DNA of 64,000 nucleotides. Origin: Glandiceps talaboti. Taxonomy: Eukaryota; Hemichordata; Enteropneusta; Spengelidae. Location of the stretch: positions 1,415,001 to 1,479,000 of the forward strand of contig NC_135556.1 of NCBI RefSeq assembly GCF_964340395.1, in the 5' to 3' direction. A model generated the notes under the pieces. That model ran no database searches, was not told the origin of the DNA, and saw nothing but the letters and a program-made list of their open reading frames with translations. Within the stretch, counting starts at the first letter, position 1, and every line of letters starts with the position of its first letter. Below are positions 61,581-64,000 of the stretch, piece after piece. The translations under genes were made by a program, and so were the position numbers.

Positions 61581-62978
61581 ATGCTGCCAATGGCATTGTA
61601 GCACAACTGTACAGTTTTTAAAAATGTTTATCCATATGGTAGTCCATGCTAACAAGAAGTGTTCATTTGTTGAATGACTATCCAGTTGCCTATCCAACCA
61701 TGTTGCTATCTTTACGATATATGCTATCATTTGGCTGTTGCTATGGACGTGGTCATGTTGTTAGATATATTTGCATACATTTTTATATGTTTTTGTTCAC
61801 TTGTGTATGAATTCCTGATATTATCTTTGCAATATATGTGATCATTTGGCTGTTGCTATGGGCGTGGTCTTGTTGCTAGGCATAATTACATACATTTTTT
61901 GAATGTTTATTCAATTGTCTATTAATCCCCGTTGTTATCTTTGCAATATATGTGATAATTTGGCTGTTGCTATGAGCGTGGTCTTGTTGCTAGGCACATT
62001 TGCATACATTTTTTTAATGTTTATTCATTTGTCTTTCTATTCCTGTTATCTTTGCAATATACGCGATTATTTGGCTGTTGCTATGGGCGTGGTCTTGTTG
62101 CTAGGCAAATTTACATACATTTTTGAATGTTTATTCTATTGTTTATTAATCCCTGTTGTTATCTTTGTGAAATAAACGACCGTTTGGCTGTTGCTATGGG
62201 CGTGGTCATGGTTGCTAGGGTATTTGCATACATTTTTTGAATGTTTTCTCATTTGCCTACAAGATGTTGTTATTTGACCAAAATATACTGCTATTTGGTT
62301 GTTGCTAAGGGCGTGGTCATGGTCGCTAGGGCCAATTTTCACAAAATGTTTTGAAGAAAATCTACAGAATAACAGTTTCAGAAACTTCTCACCAAGTTTC
62401 AGACTCGGTAAGCAAGTTCTTTTTGAGAACTAAGTTTTTGACCAAAAATGAACATTTTTACACCTAATTTGCATATCACTATGGAATCATTGTATGCTTA
62501 ATATTTCTTTGTCCATACATCCCTAGATGGTTTCCCATTAAATTTCAGCCCAATCTGCTCAGTAGTTTTGGAATTATAGATTTTTAACCAAAAAGACACA
62601 TTTTTAGCCCTAATTTGCATATCACTTATGGACTCATCATGTCATGAACAAATCTTACTTTACACCCCCTTAACAATGTTCCCACCAAATTTTGCACCAA
62701 TCTGCCCAGTAGTTTCAGAGTTTAAGTTTTTTGACCAAAAATAACATTTTTTGACCCAAATCACACACCTGTTATGCGATCATTTTGATTTGAACAATTT
62801 CCCAACTAGACACCCAAGGTAATGGATCCACCAAATATCATGGCAATCGGTTCAGCGGTTTTTGATTTTAAGTTGTTTACACACACACACACACACATCC
62901 ACACACACACAGACAGACAGACAGACGCCGGGCGATCCCTATAGCACTACTGAACCTCAGTTCAGTTGTGCTAAAAAT
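61581..62978 (+). mobile_element. Full-length-looking copy of the dispersed element
   Basis: It runs from TGCTGCCAATGGCATTGTAG through about five core units, the three tail blocks and CACACA/GACAGACAGACGCCGGGC to CAGTTCAGTTGTGCTAAAAA. About 1.4 kb. Reading frames of about 60-90 codons in the core come from the 114-bp (38-codon) period and are not conserved as one protein. Confidence 0.75.
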
Positions 62979-63069
62979 CTACCTACCCCACCTATTCTAA
63001 AACTGAGCATAATCGGAACCATACAATTTTTTTTATTACAGGCCTTACTATACATTTTTTTTAAAATAT

Positions 63070-64000
63070 CACCAATGGCCTTGTAGCACAACAGTACAAT
63101 TTTTAAAATTGTTTATCCGTATCCTAATCCATGCTAACAATAGGTGTTTATTTGCTGAATGAATATCCAGTTGCCTATCCAACCATGTTGCTTTTTTTGC
63201 GATATATGTGATCATTTGGCTGTTGCTATGGGTGTGGTCATGTTGCTAGGCACATTTGCATACATTTTTAAATGTTTATTTATTTGTCTATTAATCCTCG
63301 TTATTTTCGCAATATATGTGATGATTTGGCTGTTGCTATGGGCATGATCTTGTTGCTAGACTCATTTGCATACATTTTTATTCATTTGTCTTTAAATTCC
63401 TGTTGTTATCTTTGCAATATATGTGGTTATTTGGCTGTTGTTAAGGGCATGGTCTTGTTGCTAGGCAAATGTACATACATTTTTTGAATGGTATTCAATT
63501 GTCTATTAATCCCCGTTGTTATCTTTGCAATATATGTTATTATTTGGCTGTTGCTATGGGCATGGTCTTGTTGCTAGGCACATTAGCATAGTACATTTTT
63601 TGAATGTTTATTCAATTGTCTTAATCCATTACTGTTATCTTTGTGAAATACACGTCAACCGTTTCACTTTTGCTATGGGTGTGGTCATGGTTGCTAGGAA
63701 TATTTGCATACATTTTTTGAATGTTTACTCACCTAACCATCAGATGTTGTTATTTGACCAATATATACTTCCATTTGTTTGTTGCTAAGGGCGTGGTCAT
63801 GGTTGCTAGGGCCAATTGTGTCAAAATGTTTTCAACAAAATCTGCAGAATAACACTTCTAGAAACATCTCACCAAGTTTCAGTATTATTGTACTTTTTAA
63901 GTACTCATTACAGAATCAAGCCATTAACTAAGGAAGTGGGGTTTCTTATCTTTCTTATCACTGAATAATGTTTGTTGGAAATTAGTCCCCGCCGGACGAA
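63070..64000 (+). repeat. Dispersed element copy running toward the right edge
   Basis: It starts CACCAATGGCCTTGTAGCAC, with six core units to about 63840 and then the tail start CACCAAGTTTCAGT. From about 63895 the sequence departs from the element. The last bases, TTAGTCCCCGCCGGACGAA, look like the start of another repeat. No AtuA exon is recognised here. Confidence 0.65.

Noticed and set aside
61440-63070. Further upstream AtuA exons
   Set aside because: I checked the non-element gaps (61431-61580, 62979-63069 and the right edge) on the minus strand and found no AtuA-like peptide with splice sites.

Overview
This is animal nuclear DNA. It has spliced genes with GT-AG introns, a LINE reverse transcriptase relic, a Gypsy-type retrotransposon relic, foldback MITEs, many microsatellites and very large minisatellite arrays. 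AT-rich, transposon-laden introns suggest a marine invertebrate. A lancelet or hemichordate would fit, but nothing here proves the species.

Layout. 1-2.9 kb: LINE pseudogene, a foldback element, poly-G and tetranucleotide repeats. 2,997-9,702 (+): a two-exon gene for an unrecognised protein of about 403 residues, whose intron holds a 184-bp foldback element with a 9-bp target duplication, an ancient duplication and a 49-bp repeat. 9.7-19.8 kb: mostly non-coding, with a minisatellite (10.4-11.3 kb), a possible orphan terminal exon (12,159-12,243), a broken Gypsy fragment (13.1-13.9 kb) and dispersed repeats. 19,865-60,144 (-): the last nine exons of an AtuA-family gene (DUF1446 plus the AtuA ferredoxin-fold domain); its 5' half lies beyond the right edge. 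All eight internal junctions agree in phase and give 302 continuous residues with no stop. 60.1-64 kb: copies of one dispersed element that carries a 114-bp internal tandem repeat.

The most striking feature is the AtuA gene architecture. Its visible coding part is only 909 nt but spans 40 kb. Five unrelated minisatellites sit in four of its introns: 44 bp at 20.2-22.1 kb, 56 bp at 23.1-42.5 kb, 45 bp at 43.9-48.7 kb, 46 bp at 52.3-54.6 kb and 49 bp at 55.0-57.3 kb. They total about 30 kb. Several have higher-order structure (2,072-bp, 590-bp and about 650-690-bp periods). Three of them abut or start inside copies of the same dispersed element. The 56-bp array is interrupted by a 620-bp terminal-inverted-repeat element with a 5-bp target duplication and Transib/RAG-like CACTGTA ends. 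The 45-bp array keeps a frame of 1,168 codons open on the strand opposite the gene, because unit lengths are multiples of three.

The two genes converge (tail to tail) across 9.7-19.9 kb. No functional link between them is visible.
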